This document shows, piece by piece, positions 48,093-58,865 of a DNA stretch of 64,000 bases. Location of the stretch: the NCBI GenBank assembly GCA_025331445.1, contig JAIWNE010000063.1, positions 124,001 to 188,000 on the forward strand, written 5' to 3'. A model generated the notes under the pieces. It had not been told where the DNA came from and ran no database searches. It saw only the letters and a program-made list of their open reading frames with translations. Both the position numbers and the translations under genes were made by a program. Within the stretch, counting starts at the first letter, position 1, and the number at the start of each line of letters is the position of its first letter. The stretch comes from Blakeslea trispora (Eukaryota > Mucoromycota > Mucoromycetes > Mucorales > Choanephoraceae).

Positions 48093-48114
48093 CAAATGCC
48101 TACGTAGGCATTTG
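48093..48114. repeat. Perfect 22-bp palindrome inside the MULE 1 left repeat
   Basis: Eleven bases, CAAATGCCTAC, are followed by their exact reverse complement. The right terminal repeat carries the same block with one change (51809-51830 region), so it is palindromic except at the centre. It could be a transposase binding site. Confidence 0.8.
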
Positions 48115-48206
48115 AACAGCCAATAATATTCGAGCAGTTTGGTGCCTGAAGACTTTTTTTTGCTTTTTCGAATTAAACCTTTTTTTCTTTCTGTTATTTT
48201 TCCATT

Positions 48207-51108
48207 ATGAACTCTCAAGTATCTTTAGACAACTCTCAACTTACCGTTACCGATTCTCAAATGAGACGAATGACGACTAGTGCCACTGTCACTTGCGACT
48301 GGAATGATTTCAGTGATGCTGAATCGCTTGATCATGACGAAACTAGAGAGGAAAGCGAACACGAAGTTGTACCAACCGTCGTTGCCGAATCCTCCAACGA
48401 TATGAAGGAAGAACTTGGAAAAATCTTCTTTGTAGGTGCCAAGTTCAGAAGCTTAGACGAGCTTCGTGACAAAGCACAGGCTTTGGGCAAAGAGTTCAAT
48501 TGCCCAATCACCACTGCTAGAAGTAGCAAGAACAGCTACATTGTCTTGCAATGTAGACATGGCGGTGCTTATAGAAAGGCCAAGAAAGTTGAAGCCGACG
48601 CTGAGCGAGAAGAAAGCTCCGAGGGTATGTGCTGCATAGAGAATTATAAACAAAATGGATTAGCTGAATCAAGCGATTGACTGGACTCCTTTTTCATAGA
48701 TGCGAACAAGAGTGGACGACGCTATCAATCTGGCAGAAAGCGATGCCCTTTGCGCATCTATGCTTCTGTAGGACGCGATACTGAGAGGCCCTGGAAGGTT
48801 CGCCAAGTCACTCTTGAGCATAACCATGCTCTTAGCAGTGACTTGTCAACCTATTCGGTCTTCAGGAAGCTTCTCCCCGAAGATTTTGAAGCGGCTTGTA
48901 GCATGATGAAGAAGGGAGAAACTCCTAGAAGTGTTTTGAAGGTAAGATGAGCTTCTTTATGCTATATATTTTTTATACAGCTATGTTCATTTCGACGGTG
49001 TTGCATTTGAGAGATGAATATTTAGTTGATGGAATGTCTTTTAACACAAAATAAAGAGAGGAAATAAAGAATGAGTGATTTGATTTCATATCCTTTTCTC
49101 GTCTTGTATCATTTTTGCTGCTTTAGACCAAATCCTTTTACTTTTGAATTCGACAGAATTCCATTTTATTCTTTCATTTGACAATACTAATATACGTACA
49201 TCTTACTAGTTGTTGGTAGAAAAGCAAGTTGATAATGGCATCACATTAAGCGATTTGCATAACATTCAGCAACGCTTCTGCAATGACCAGTTTTCTGGTA
49301 TGCCTGAGTTTATCTCAGATTTGGAGCAAACTGGGCATCAAGTACGTACCAGAGTAGACAGTGATGATAAGGTGAATGCTGTCTTCTTCATGCATGAGCA
49401 TGGAAGGGATGAGCTCAGACGACTCCCTGAAAGTGTCATCATTGATGCAACATACAAGACCAACAGCCACCGCATGGTGTTGCTCAACATTGTTGTTGCA
49501 GGCACAGTAGCTTCGGAGTATCGCCGAAGCCAACTTGCAACCATCCATGTTGCTGGATGTTGGATGAGAAAGGAGACTACCGAGTCTTATGAGTGGGCCA
49601 TGAAGCAACTGAGAAGCATTGCTTGGCCCAGTGGAACTGATCCCAGTCTTCTTCCTGACAACTTTGTCACTGATAAGGATCAAGCCTTGATGAATGCTAT
49701 TAAGGTTGTGTTTCCTGAGTCAAGACACATTTTGTGTTATGTGCACATTGTGCACAACTTTATGAAAAGACTCATCAAAAGCATGAGCAAGAAAGTTCAG
49801 CTTGGTAATTTAGTATTGAACTTTCTTATGAGTAAAGACAACTTATTTTTGCATTGCTCTCTTTGTAGACAAAGAAAGCCGCCCTTTGCTGGAGAAGCGA
49901 TTCAAAGCTATTGTTCACAAGATAGCTTTTCAATCTAACACCAAGGAAGCATTGATAGGCTTCAAGAACGAGTACGATGCGTTTGTCTCTCAAGATAATC
50001 TTTGCGTTGATAAAGGCAAAGAGATGAAAACGTATCTTGACAGGTAATGTGAATGAAAATAAGTTTTAGAGCATTTAGCATGAATTTTTCTAACATTCAA
50101 ACCTGTGTAGCATGATGGCCTTTCGTCGCCATTGGGTTGGCTATTATGTCAACACCTATGTGCACATGGGCAATCGCACGTCTAACAGAGTCGAAAGTAC
50201 TCACAGTGGCATTAAACGCCACAACAAGACATCTTCTGGTTCGCTTGGCTTGGTGACCAAGAAAATTCGCGAATGGGTTGAAGGAAGAGTGAGTTAATTG
50301 TTACAATTGTGTCTGGATCAAGTTTGGTTAATTCGCTTTATTTTCGGATACAGGAAAGCTACAGAAACAGACAAACTGTACGTGAGTCTTTGTTTGAAAC
50401 GATCTTGAAGGATAAGACTGGCCATGAAATTGATGACAAGATGAGCCAACTGACAGGCAGGATCACCAGCTTTGCCTTTGATCGTATTCGTTTCGAATAC
50501 ATCAATTTGATGGACAACAAAGCTGATCCTGATCATGTCTCTCATGTGGATCCTACTACGGGTAAATGCCTTTGCGAATTGCGTAGAGCATACCGTCTTC
50601 CTTGCAGACATCGAATTGCAAGATATAATGGTCCTATTCCATTAGCTGCCGTCCACAGAAGATGGCACATTATGTATCAGAATGACAGAGGTTAGTAGAT
50701 TAGAGTATAGAGTATCAAACAAATGTCTAATATCCTTGTTTTAAAGTTGCTACTATTGCTGAAATGACAAATGCCAGCAAGGAGCATAATACTGAAGAGC
50801 ATGAAGTCAGAAAGCCTGTAGAGGTTCAGTTGCAGAAGCTGCAATATATCAATGCAGACTTAAAAACTCAAGGAGAAAGAATCAGCTTAGAGGATGAGCT
50901 TAGAGCAATCATAAGCAAGTATTCTGATGACAAGCAAGTTGAGCGCATCCTTCATCCTCCAATAGTATATGACATCAAAGGTCGTCCTAAAAACACTACC
51001 CGCGAAAAAATTGCTTTGGAGAGAGAGATGGACAAAATCGCCCAACTTGCCAAACAAGAAAAAGCAAGTCAAAAAGAAGTTGCCCAAGGTATTGATACCA
51101 AAAACTGA
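48207..51108 (+). CDS. MULE transposase with FAR1-like and SWIM zinc motifs
   Basis: Exons 48207-48624, 48700-48941, 49210-49804, 49869-50043, 50111-50288, 50354-50690 and 50747 onward. All junctions are GT-AG and in phase. The N-terminal zinc region (LQCRHGGAYRKAKK, then RCPLRIYASVG and VRQVTLEHNHALS) resembles FAR1/WRKY-GCM1 DNA-binding domains. The DDE core shows ESVIIDATYKTN (Asp), NFVTDKDQALMNAI (Asp), HILCYVHIVHNFMK, and TSNRVESTHSGIK (Glu). A SWIM finger CLCELRRAYRLPCRH (C-x-C-x10-C-x-H) follows. The C-terminus is a charged helical region. The frame ends at 51108, unless the intron 51089-51136 is removed, in which case it runs into the OTU part. I see no stop or frameshift in this transposase part, so it could be functional. 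Confidence 0.85.
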
Positions 51109-51136
51109 AATTAACATAGACACTAAATGGTTGAAG

Positions 51137-51700
51137 TAGTCCGCCTAGCCATTCCAATCCCTAAAGGATTGAGTGCCAAGCAAGTGACAGGCCACTTCAA
51201 TCCTTCCCCTGATGGTAACTGTGGTTATAGAGCAATTGCTCATGCCATTTTCGATGATGAAGCCATTTTGGCAAGGTCAAGCATGAGATGCTCTTGTGTT
51301 TGAGAAAGAATGAGCAATTCTACCGCCAAGTTTTTGGTAGCTCTCCCTCCGCCTCTGAAGTTCTCTCTGGTACATTTGAAAGTATCCAAAGCAAGCTTAG
51401 CAACGACGCTTCAGCAGGTATCACTGATAATTGGTTCCAATTTCCCGAAATGGTCCAATTAGCAGCAGATACCTTTAGCAGAGCTATTGCTTGCTATACG
51501 CCGACAATCAAAGTACCACATTCGCTCCTTACTTTTACCCTCCCTTCCCTGTTCGCCCTATTCCATTGCAACTCTACAATAGTCATTTTTACATTGTAGA
51601 GCTCAAGCCCAATTCAAAGCCAAGATGGCCAAGAACTTACCCAGGACACTCCTTCAACTGCAAAAGACACTCTTTAGAAGACTTTTCGCTCATTTATTAA
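51137..51700 (+). pseudogene. OTU-type cysteine protease domain, frameshifted
   Basis: Reads LAIPIPKGLSAKQVTG, then the OTU active-site motif SPDGNCGYRAIAHAIF (Asp and catalytic Cys). A frame change follows near 51265, then KVKHEMLLCLRKNEQFYRQV and DNWFQFPEMVQLAADTFSR. A second change near 51487 leads to YADNQSTTFAPYFYPPF and the region NSHFYIVEL, then PGHSFNC. The candidate intron 51089-51136 (48 nt) would join it in phase to the transposase; alternatively the ATG at 51127 begins a separate small gene. OTU proteases cleave ubiquitin-like conjugates; a role in transposition is unknown. Two shifts make this copy probably inactive. Confidence 0.75.
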
Positions 51701-51954
51701 CCAAAAAAAAATACGATATGAATAACTTATGTCACCTTTACTTTCCTTTTTTTGAAATTTATTATGAGTTCATGCACCAAAATTCTCGCATATCATTGGC
51801 TGTTCAAATGCCTAAGTAGGCATTTGACAAAACCTTGTTGCAAAACCTAGGTGCGCGAAACTTTAATCTTTATTTTTGTCCTTCCAAAACTCTAAATACT
51901 TTTTAATCTATAGTTGAAGAAGTTCTGGTACTTTGGTCATATTATGTCGTGTTT

Positions 51955-54597
51955 GGAATCTACTTAAATGTTCCGCCGGGATTTGAATAATAGGCATAAA
52001 TCCTCAGTGGCTTTGGTGGCTTACTGATTTCTTTACTTGTAATTTTACTTTGGTTCCTGAAGAAGTTTTTTGTTTTATTTTCTAAAAGTTTCTTAAACAT
52101 CAAACATGTCAACCTCTCCTACCAGAATCGTATACAACTTAACCAACATTGAGACCGCTCTTGTCAGTACTGAAGTACCAGGAGTTTTAAGTCTCCCTTT
52201 GAACGAGACTGTATGTGTAGTAGCAAACGAGTGGAAAGAATGCTTCAACCGCATCAGCGAGTTGAGTGCAACCAAGTGGATCAAGAAGCGTAGCAGAAGT
52301 GCCGAAAACTTGATCATGGGTGAATCCCGTGAATGTCACCGTAGAGGTCACCATACGCCGGCCAGAACTGTGCGTATCAGTCAAAAAGATTCGAAGAAAA
52401 TTGGATGCACAGGAACTTTGAGCATCCTTCAGTATGTTCAAAACCCTAGTGTTGTTGAACTCAAGATGTCGTTGGGCCATGCCAACCATGTCCCTGGCAG
52501 CAACAGCGACATCAGAACTCTTCCTCTGACCAGTGAGACCATAACGGTCATCGAAAGAAACTTGAGAAATGGCTCAAACTGCAGAGACATTAGAACTGCA
52601 GTTCTTCTCCAAATTGAGCAGTGGGAATGTGGCAGAAGAAAGCCCACTTATGAAGATGTTTACAATCGCATCGAGAAGGTGCGAAATAATGAGTTACTTT
52701 TTGAACATTTGAGTTGAGCAATAATTCTTCTTGAGTAGATTAAAGAGACTCTTTATCGCCTTGATAAGAACGATTTAATTTCTTTTGACGCCTGGCTTGA
52801 TCGTCAATTGCCAATGAAGAACTATGTTGTCTTTAACGGCAACTTGCAATTGTACAGTCAGAATGACAAGCTCTTTGCCCGTGGGTTTCAATCCCCTGTC
52901 CAAGTACGACAGATGTCTCTCAATAAATCTTTCTGTCTTGATGCAACACATGGCATCTCTCCTAGAAGTACTGAGGTGCTTTACAGTCTTGTTGCTCGGG
53001 ACTCTCAAACCCACAAGGGATATCCTGTTGCCTATATGGTAACCAACGATCAAACCGTTGGCCCATTGAATCAATGGCTTACCTTCTTGAAGCAACAAGG
53101 TAGCTTCAATCCTGAGGCAATTACTATTGATTGTTGTGTGACCGAGCTTAATGCCATCCGCAGTGCATTGAATGGCACCTATGTCCATTACTGCGGGTTC
53201 CATGTGTTGAAGGCTTGGAGAAAGGCCATGGACCAAAAGGTCACTCTTACTGGTGCTCACACCCAAGAACAGGTAGGCCAGTACAAGAAGCAATTGGAGC
53301 AATTGCTGGGTCAGCTGCTTCTCACAAGCGAAGTTGCTGAATTCAACGAGCTTCTTGCTCAATTCGAGTCGAAGTTGGAACAAGAGAACCAGGCTGGCTT
53401 TCTGGCTTACTTTCGTAGACGCTGGACTCAAACTGAGGAGCTGAAGGGTCGATGGAGTCAATCGTACATGCCGGAGACACATAGAAGCATGCTCACTAAC
53501 AATTATATCGAGTCGTGGCATAACCAGCTTAAGACCGTATATCTTAGTCGACGCAGAATCAACCGACTAGATCATTTGACTTTCGTCTTGGTTAATGATG
53601 TCGAATTTCACTTCGCAGAGGAACGAGAACGTATCATGTTCAACAATGGCAGAATGGGGCCGGAGCAAAACGAACAAGCTAAACGTTCATTCTTTGCGAG
53701 AGAGGTTCCTGCAAACCAATTGCCTTTTCTTATTGAAAACCCATTGGGCACCAATAGCAGTGATGTTGCTGTTGTCAATGGGAGTTGGTTTGTAGGCTCC
53801 TTAACTTCCCCGTCTGTTAAGTACTCTGTTAGTGTTGAAGATGGCTTTATTAGCAAATGTACGTGTCCTGATTTCAGGAAGAGAAGTTTGCCTTGTAAGC
53901 ACATGTATCTCTTAAAGAGATACACCTCAGTTCCTTTGTTCTACGATCGTGTCAGAAATGACCAACTGGTTGCTTTCAGAACTCAGGAAGCAACTCAAAT
54001 TGACGAAGAAGGTATTACTTTCAAGGATAGAAATAGGATTGCTCATGAGAAAAGACTAACGTTGATCTTTTTTTAAGATGAAGAGATAGATGTAGTTGGT
54101 GATAGTGATGAAGAGATAGATGTTGTGGATGAAGATGAAGCTGAAGCCAGCACTGTCAACTATCAATAGTAGAACCTCTTTGCGTTTGATGAAGTTGATG
54201 TTGACTTTGTTGATGGAAGCGATGAAGAAGTTGAAGAAGGAGGCGAAGAAAGGAGTGCAGCTTGGGAACGTGTCTAGTCTTTGATGTCGACACTGAACCA
54301 TCAGAAAAGAAAAGTGCACAAGGCATCAAGAGCTGCATCCTTTGAAACAGAAGCTGCAGAAGATATTGCAAAACACCTAGAGCATATCTTAGAAAAACTA
54401 GACGGGGTTGTGGCAAGAAACCCCAATCTCTATAGAAATCCTAAAAAACAGTTGCATTAAAAAAACTTAGAAATAAAACAAAAAACTTCTTCAGGAACAA
54501 AATTAAAATTACAAGTAAAGAAATCAGTAAGCCACCAAAGCCACTGAGGATTTATGTCTATTATTCAAATCCCGGCGGGAACATTTAAGTAGATTCC
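51955..54597 (+). mobile_element. MULE element 2, 2643 bp
   Basis: Terminal inverted repeats of about 130 bp: GGAATCTACTTAAATGTTCC at 51955 and its complement ending at 54597, with one indel and few mismatches inward to TTTTGTTTTATTT. GTGTTT flanks both sides (51949-51954 and 54598-54603), a possible short target duplication. It lies about 70 bp from MULE 1 but shares no sequence with it. Confidence 0.9.
52106..54169 (+). CDS. MULE transposase with SWIM zinc finger, 645 aa (C-terminal tail cut by stops)
   Basis: Exons 52106-52678, 52739-54011, 54078-54169 (646 codons with stop). The N-terminal ~190 residues include a basic zinc-less segment and ECHRRGHHTPARTVRISQKD, followed by CTGTLS. The DDE core has NKSFCLDATHGISPRSTEVL (Asp), EAITIDCCVTELNAI (Asp), YVHYCGFHVLKAWRKAM and LTNNYIESWHNQLKTVYLSR (Glu). 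The SWIM finger is CTCPDFRKRSLPCKH. The last exon is acidic (DEEIDVVGDSDEEIDVV). The same frame stays open past the stop at 54167, apart from TAG codons at 54167, 54170 and 54275, up to TAA at 54458. The original protein was therefore probably ~97 residues longer. The catalytic part is intact. Confidence 0.85.
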
Positions 54598-54603
54598 GTG
54601 TTT

Positions 54604-56621
54604 GGCTTGTCTGAACATGAATTCCTTAAGAATTGAAGTCTATATTTGTATATAAAGATCTACATCATAATTGAATTAAGTAATCCTACCAACATTATGT
54701 CAGTCTAGAATAATTTCATAAGCAACTGCTATGAATCTGGACTAAAGAAGATAATAAGCAATAAGTCTTGCTAAAGAAAGTAAAATGTCAATTTGTCATT
54801 AAAGGTGACACAAACTAGTCTATGACATTGTTCTCTTAAATATCCAGATTTAGTAAAGAGTAAAGACTAAAGGAAGTTAAAGACGTAATAGCAATAGTAG
54901 ATAGCAATTGGTATAAATACTCTCATTTATTTTGTTCATAATAAAGGCATACGTAAAACAGTCTCAAACTATTTACTATACTTGTCCCCTACATTTCTTT
55001 ATATTTTAAATTACCTAAATATCACATATTATATCGTTTTTCAAGCACCAGTTGAGAACAAGAACTCGGTTTTTGATCCTGTTGTCAGTAAGTCGAAACA
55101 CGTCTATGAATGGCCATGGTAGCATAACCGTCAATTTCCAAGAAGACAATTCTACAAATGATGTGAAGATTTGTGATGTGCAAGATATCATCACATTAGT
55201 AGGATTAAATAGATACAACGACGAAGAAAACTGTGATATTTTGCAGTCTCAAATAGATTCAATGAGAGGGAACTCGATTTTCTTATTAAAAAGAAAGAGA
55301 GGGAACTAATTCTACTGCAAGTCCATGTTGTGTTTATATATTATTTCTATCTCGGTTTCAATCAATCACTCCGTTATAATTTTATCTGTATGAGCAGTTT
55401 TCCTACTAGGATGACTGGTCACCTTAATTGAAAGATGGCTGTAGCCAGATTTCATCCCCCGCCTTGAATAAGGTGGAGATATATTGTTTACTTGATTTAT
55501 ATCTTGGAGAGATAATAATTATGCTCGACAAGATATGTTTAATCTTGATTAGTGTTTCAATATATCTGGCATAACTGTTTCATACTTGTTCACTTGTTTC
55601 GTTGGATGTTAAGATCATTTTAGATTAGGTGATAACGATAGACAAGCCCTTTGTAATTATGTTTCAGAACTATCTTCATCCAAGTAATGACTTAGTCTTT
55701 TCTTATAATGAAATATCTAGAATCATTGCTTGATTTGTTAGATGCTGCTACCTTGGTATTATAAGGCCTATGCAACCATCCTGCTATCACATGTGTCATG
55801 TCATATAGCTATTTCAAGTATTGATGAGAAGAGAGTCAATGAATATAAATCTGATCATGCTTTCAATGTGTTAGCTAGGCACATTGAACGCTTTATATAT
55901 CATATCATCGCTTTATACCAACGCTTGTTAGATGTTTGATTACAGGATTACCTCTGGTAATATCTGAAATGATTTTCCTTTTCCAACTTTATGAACATTA
56001 TTTGATTTATTGTTATTTTGACATTATCTGTCAAATTAACTATTGATGATGATGATTAATTGAATTTCCGATTATAAGTCGTTCTGGCTTCTATATATGC
56101 CCAAATACGACAAAAATCAATTTGCTCTTACCTGGCCAGAAGCAAAATACTATTAAAAACTGTCACTTAGACTGAGAGCTGAAGACCTATTGTAATTATA
56201 CCCCTTTAAATTAGATTGTAACATACTAGCATTTTTATCGAACATTGTACTTTTTTATCATTTTATATGCTACCTACTTGCCTATGATCGCTTATTTAAC
56301 ATCAATACCATTATTATCTTCCATGTAAAATAAAAGTAGAGAAGAAATAAAAGAAACGTTTATAAAAAAAGGTTCTTCAGTATAATAAGTCAAAAAATAT
56401 TTTTGGTAAAAAAAAAAAATTAGCCAATCATAGAACCCAATTTTTTTTCTAAAAAAGGAAGGAGGTGACTTAATTAAACTGGGATAAGGTTAATAAAACC
56501 TCAGAATAAGCGTGTAGTTTTTAGTTTTATTAAGTTCTGAGTAAACAAAACCGACTTGTTTAAATCTCAGTTAATGATTAATTCTTAAAACAATACCTTT
56601 TTTTTCAGTAACAATTTTACT
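54604..56621. other. AT-rich stretch between MULE 2 and the Crypton
   Basis: No intact gene. It contains the Tnp2/KDZ-like fragment at 55052-55309. The rest is AT-rich sequence without recognisable features. The Crypton 5' leader probably starts near 56450. Confidence 0.45.
55052..55309 (+). pseudogene. C-terminal fragment of a Tnp2/KDZ-like mobile gene
   Basis: Reads TRFLILLSVSRNTSMNGHGS, then KICDVQDIITLVGLNRYND. It matches, with substitutions, the minus-strand protein at 62983-63292 (TRFLALLSVFRRTDMNGHGI, VCDVKDIIKVVGLV). Only the C-terminal ~80 residues are present, in one open frame with no plausible 5' part. It is a relic of the same family, about 8 kb away in opposite orientation. Confidence 0.7.
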
Positions 56622-58723
56622 ATGCAACGTTCATCCGAAAACACTATTGCGCCCAAGAGACACCTCCAAACAGGGGATGATGTACAAGAACTCGAAGTTA
56701 GCCTCGAGGAACAAGAAATTTCAGGTCTTGATCAGACTCAGGTACACCAAAATGAAGCATTACATATGTATATATAAAAGCTAACCGGCTTAACCAAACC
56801 TCCCCTTCTCTACTTGTATAAGCTTGCCGATGCTTCTACTTCTGAGTCCCCTCAGAGACAAGCTCGTAGAGGCCGCCCCAAGAAAACCCAACAGGCATCT
56901 GTTTTGACAGCTGAGTTGACGGTTCCAGCCAATACTAACTCAGTTAGCATCTTGAATAAGATTGATCTTGCATTGGAAGATTTGCAGTTGACAGTGCGCG
57001 CTAGCACTGTATTAATTTATAAGTTGCCTTTGTCCCATTGGAAGGTAGCTATACAACATATTCTTGCTTTAATTCTTTTTATATGGATCGCACTATGCAT
57101 TTTCAACATTGATCTATTATAAGGAATGGTGTGAACTGAAGAGAGATGGCTTTCCCACTGATCCTAATTTTCCAGTTGACCCTCAGTATCCCTACACAGT
57201 TGGTCCAACTGATTTCGTTTTTGCATTCTTCAACGAATTCGTCTTCAAGCGAACTATTAAAAAAACTATATGGCAAAACACTGATGTCAGAACTCAAGTT
57301 GGCCTTCAGTCGAGCCAAACAAATGGCACTTCTGCATCCCTCATTGATTGTACTGTATATAATTTTCTTTTTCTGGATATTGGCTTGTCTCTAAATAATC
57401 ACTTTTTTTAATATTAGTGACCGAAGATGCTCCCTTAAACAAAAATGGCAAGAAGACGATTGAGGTGCCATTGGGCATTGAAGCTGTAAAGCAATACAGA
57501 AAGGTACTCATCAAATTGTATAACTTTCAAAGCAAGAGTAGAGAACTAAAGTGGCCCTCGCCACAAAAGACAACCGTACTTTTGCACCTCTTGAAGAAGT
57601 ACGAACATGATTTAATCTACGATGAAGTCCAAACAAAGGCTGATAGAGCGGCTCATTGTGTCATCAGAGATTCTTACAAACCTGGCGAGCTTGTCAGAAT
57701 CTTGAGGACACTTTGGGTTTCTACCAATCTCACTTCTTTGCGTGAGTTTTTTACTCTTTCCTCTCGCCACCACGTGCTTTTGCGAGATCAAGACTTGAGA
57801 AACCTAAACTTCTCTGACTGCTTTTGTACTGTAATCCCAAAGCAACAACACCGTGGCAATCAACAGGCTATTGCTTTGGTTTTCAGTCATGATAAAGGGA
57901 AGACAACGAAGGAAGGCGAAGTGCGTTTTGCTTGCGCAATGCGCCATGAAAACCTGTCTCGCTGTCCCTTGAGCGCTTTCTCGTTCTACATGTTTAGCTT
58001 GCATCAGGTAATTATTAAATCAGCATAAACATGGTTAATCAGACAATTATAATCTTTCATTTAAAACAGACTGGTGCTGAGTTCTTGAATAATGATAGCT
58101 GGACCAATTGGAAGGTCTTGCCTGGACGAGTTAGCCCTCAGCAAAGTATTAGCAGTGTGCAGCAATGGTCCGTTGCTAAGAAGATCTTGATCGAATAAGG
58201 TATCCACACCAGTCGGGTTACTCATGGTGGTCGCCATTCCGGCGCAATGGAAGCCGAAGCCATTGGCGTCTCTTTTGATGCCATTAAGCGAGGTGGAAAT
58301 TGGAAGGATCGCTTGGGTAGACTTGAGACCCACTATCTTGGCAAGCTGCCTTACCCATTTGCAAGAGGTATTGCAGGCTTCAAGGACAAGCCTTCTTACT
58401 TGGCAAGAAGCAGAGTGTCCCCTCCTGTTGAGCTACAAAGACCGATCTTCCCTTGGATCGAGAGTGTCTATGGTGTAGACAATGCTGAGTGGATTGCTAT
58501 CTGCGATAAAGAGATGAACCAGGTTGATGAGAACGAAGACGAAGACCCAGGTGCCATTGATGTTGAAGATAAAAACGAAGCTGATCTTCCCATTTATATC
58601 CAAGTAGACGGACAACTAGTTGTTCGTCTAAAAGGAAAAGATAAGGGCAAGCAACGTACTGTACAGTCAGAACGAAAAAAAAGACAATTTTTTAAATTCC
58701 GACAAGGTCATCATGAGGGATGA
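56622..58723 (+). pseudogene. Crypton tyrosine recombinase with one internal stop, 603 aa
   Basis: Exons 56622-56741, 56823-57044, 57124-57349, 57418-58007, 58070-58723 (604 codons including the end stop). All junctions are in phase; a single in-frame TAA at 58196-58198 interrupts the last exon. Features: an AT-hook-like RRGRPKK (~residue 55); a helical DNA-binding region (EWCELKRDGFPTD; GIEAVKQYRKVLIKLY); then the recombinase with ACAMRHENLSRCPLSAFSFY (first Arg) and VTHGGRHSGAMEAEAIGV (H-x-x-R). The nucleophile is in GNWKDRLGRLETHYLGKLP (Trp and Tyr), followed by the GIAGF end motif of Cryptons. The C-terminus is acidic then basic (KGKDKGKQR). Cryptons insert by circular tyrosine recombination and lack terminal inverted repeats; none is seen. 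Everything except the one stop looks intact. Confidence 0.88.
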
Positions 58724-58865
58724 GGACCATTTTATTTGTTGTTCAGTCAATACTTCTTAGTTAACCGAGCTTTCTTTTTTCGGATCATACACTTTCAAAT
58801 GTCTAATTATTAAAATTATAAAAAAAATTGGGGCAAAAGATGTGTTTTATTTTTAGATTACCTGC

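Larger units (their letters stand above)
48037..51884 (+). mobile_element. MULE element 1 (transposase plus OTU), about 3.85 kb
   Basis: Long terminal inverted repeats of about 98 bp: left 48037-48134, right 51786-51884. The shared core is TTCGCGCACCTAGGTTTTGC (left: TCCGCGC...). Each repeat contains the palindromic block CAAATGCCTACGTAGGCATT. Long inverted repeats plus a MULE-type transposase place it among Mutator-like elements. No clear target duplication was found; exact ends are uncertain by a few bases. Confidence 0.85.

Noticed and set aside
51127..51303. Independent small gene starting at ATG 51127 before the OTU motif
   Set aside because: Possible, but an in-frame stop lies immediately upstream and the 48-nt intron gives an in-phase fusion, so I preferred the fused reading; not settled.
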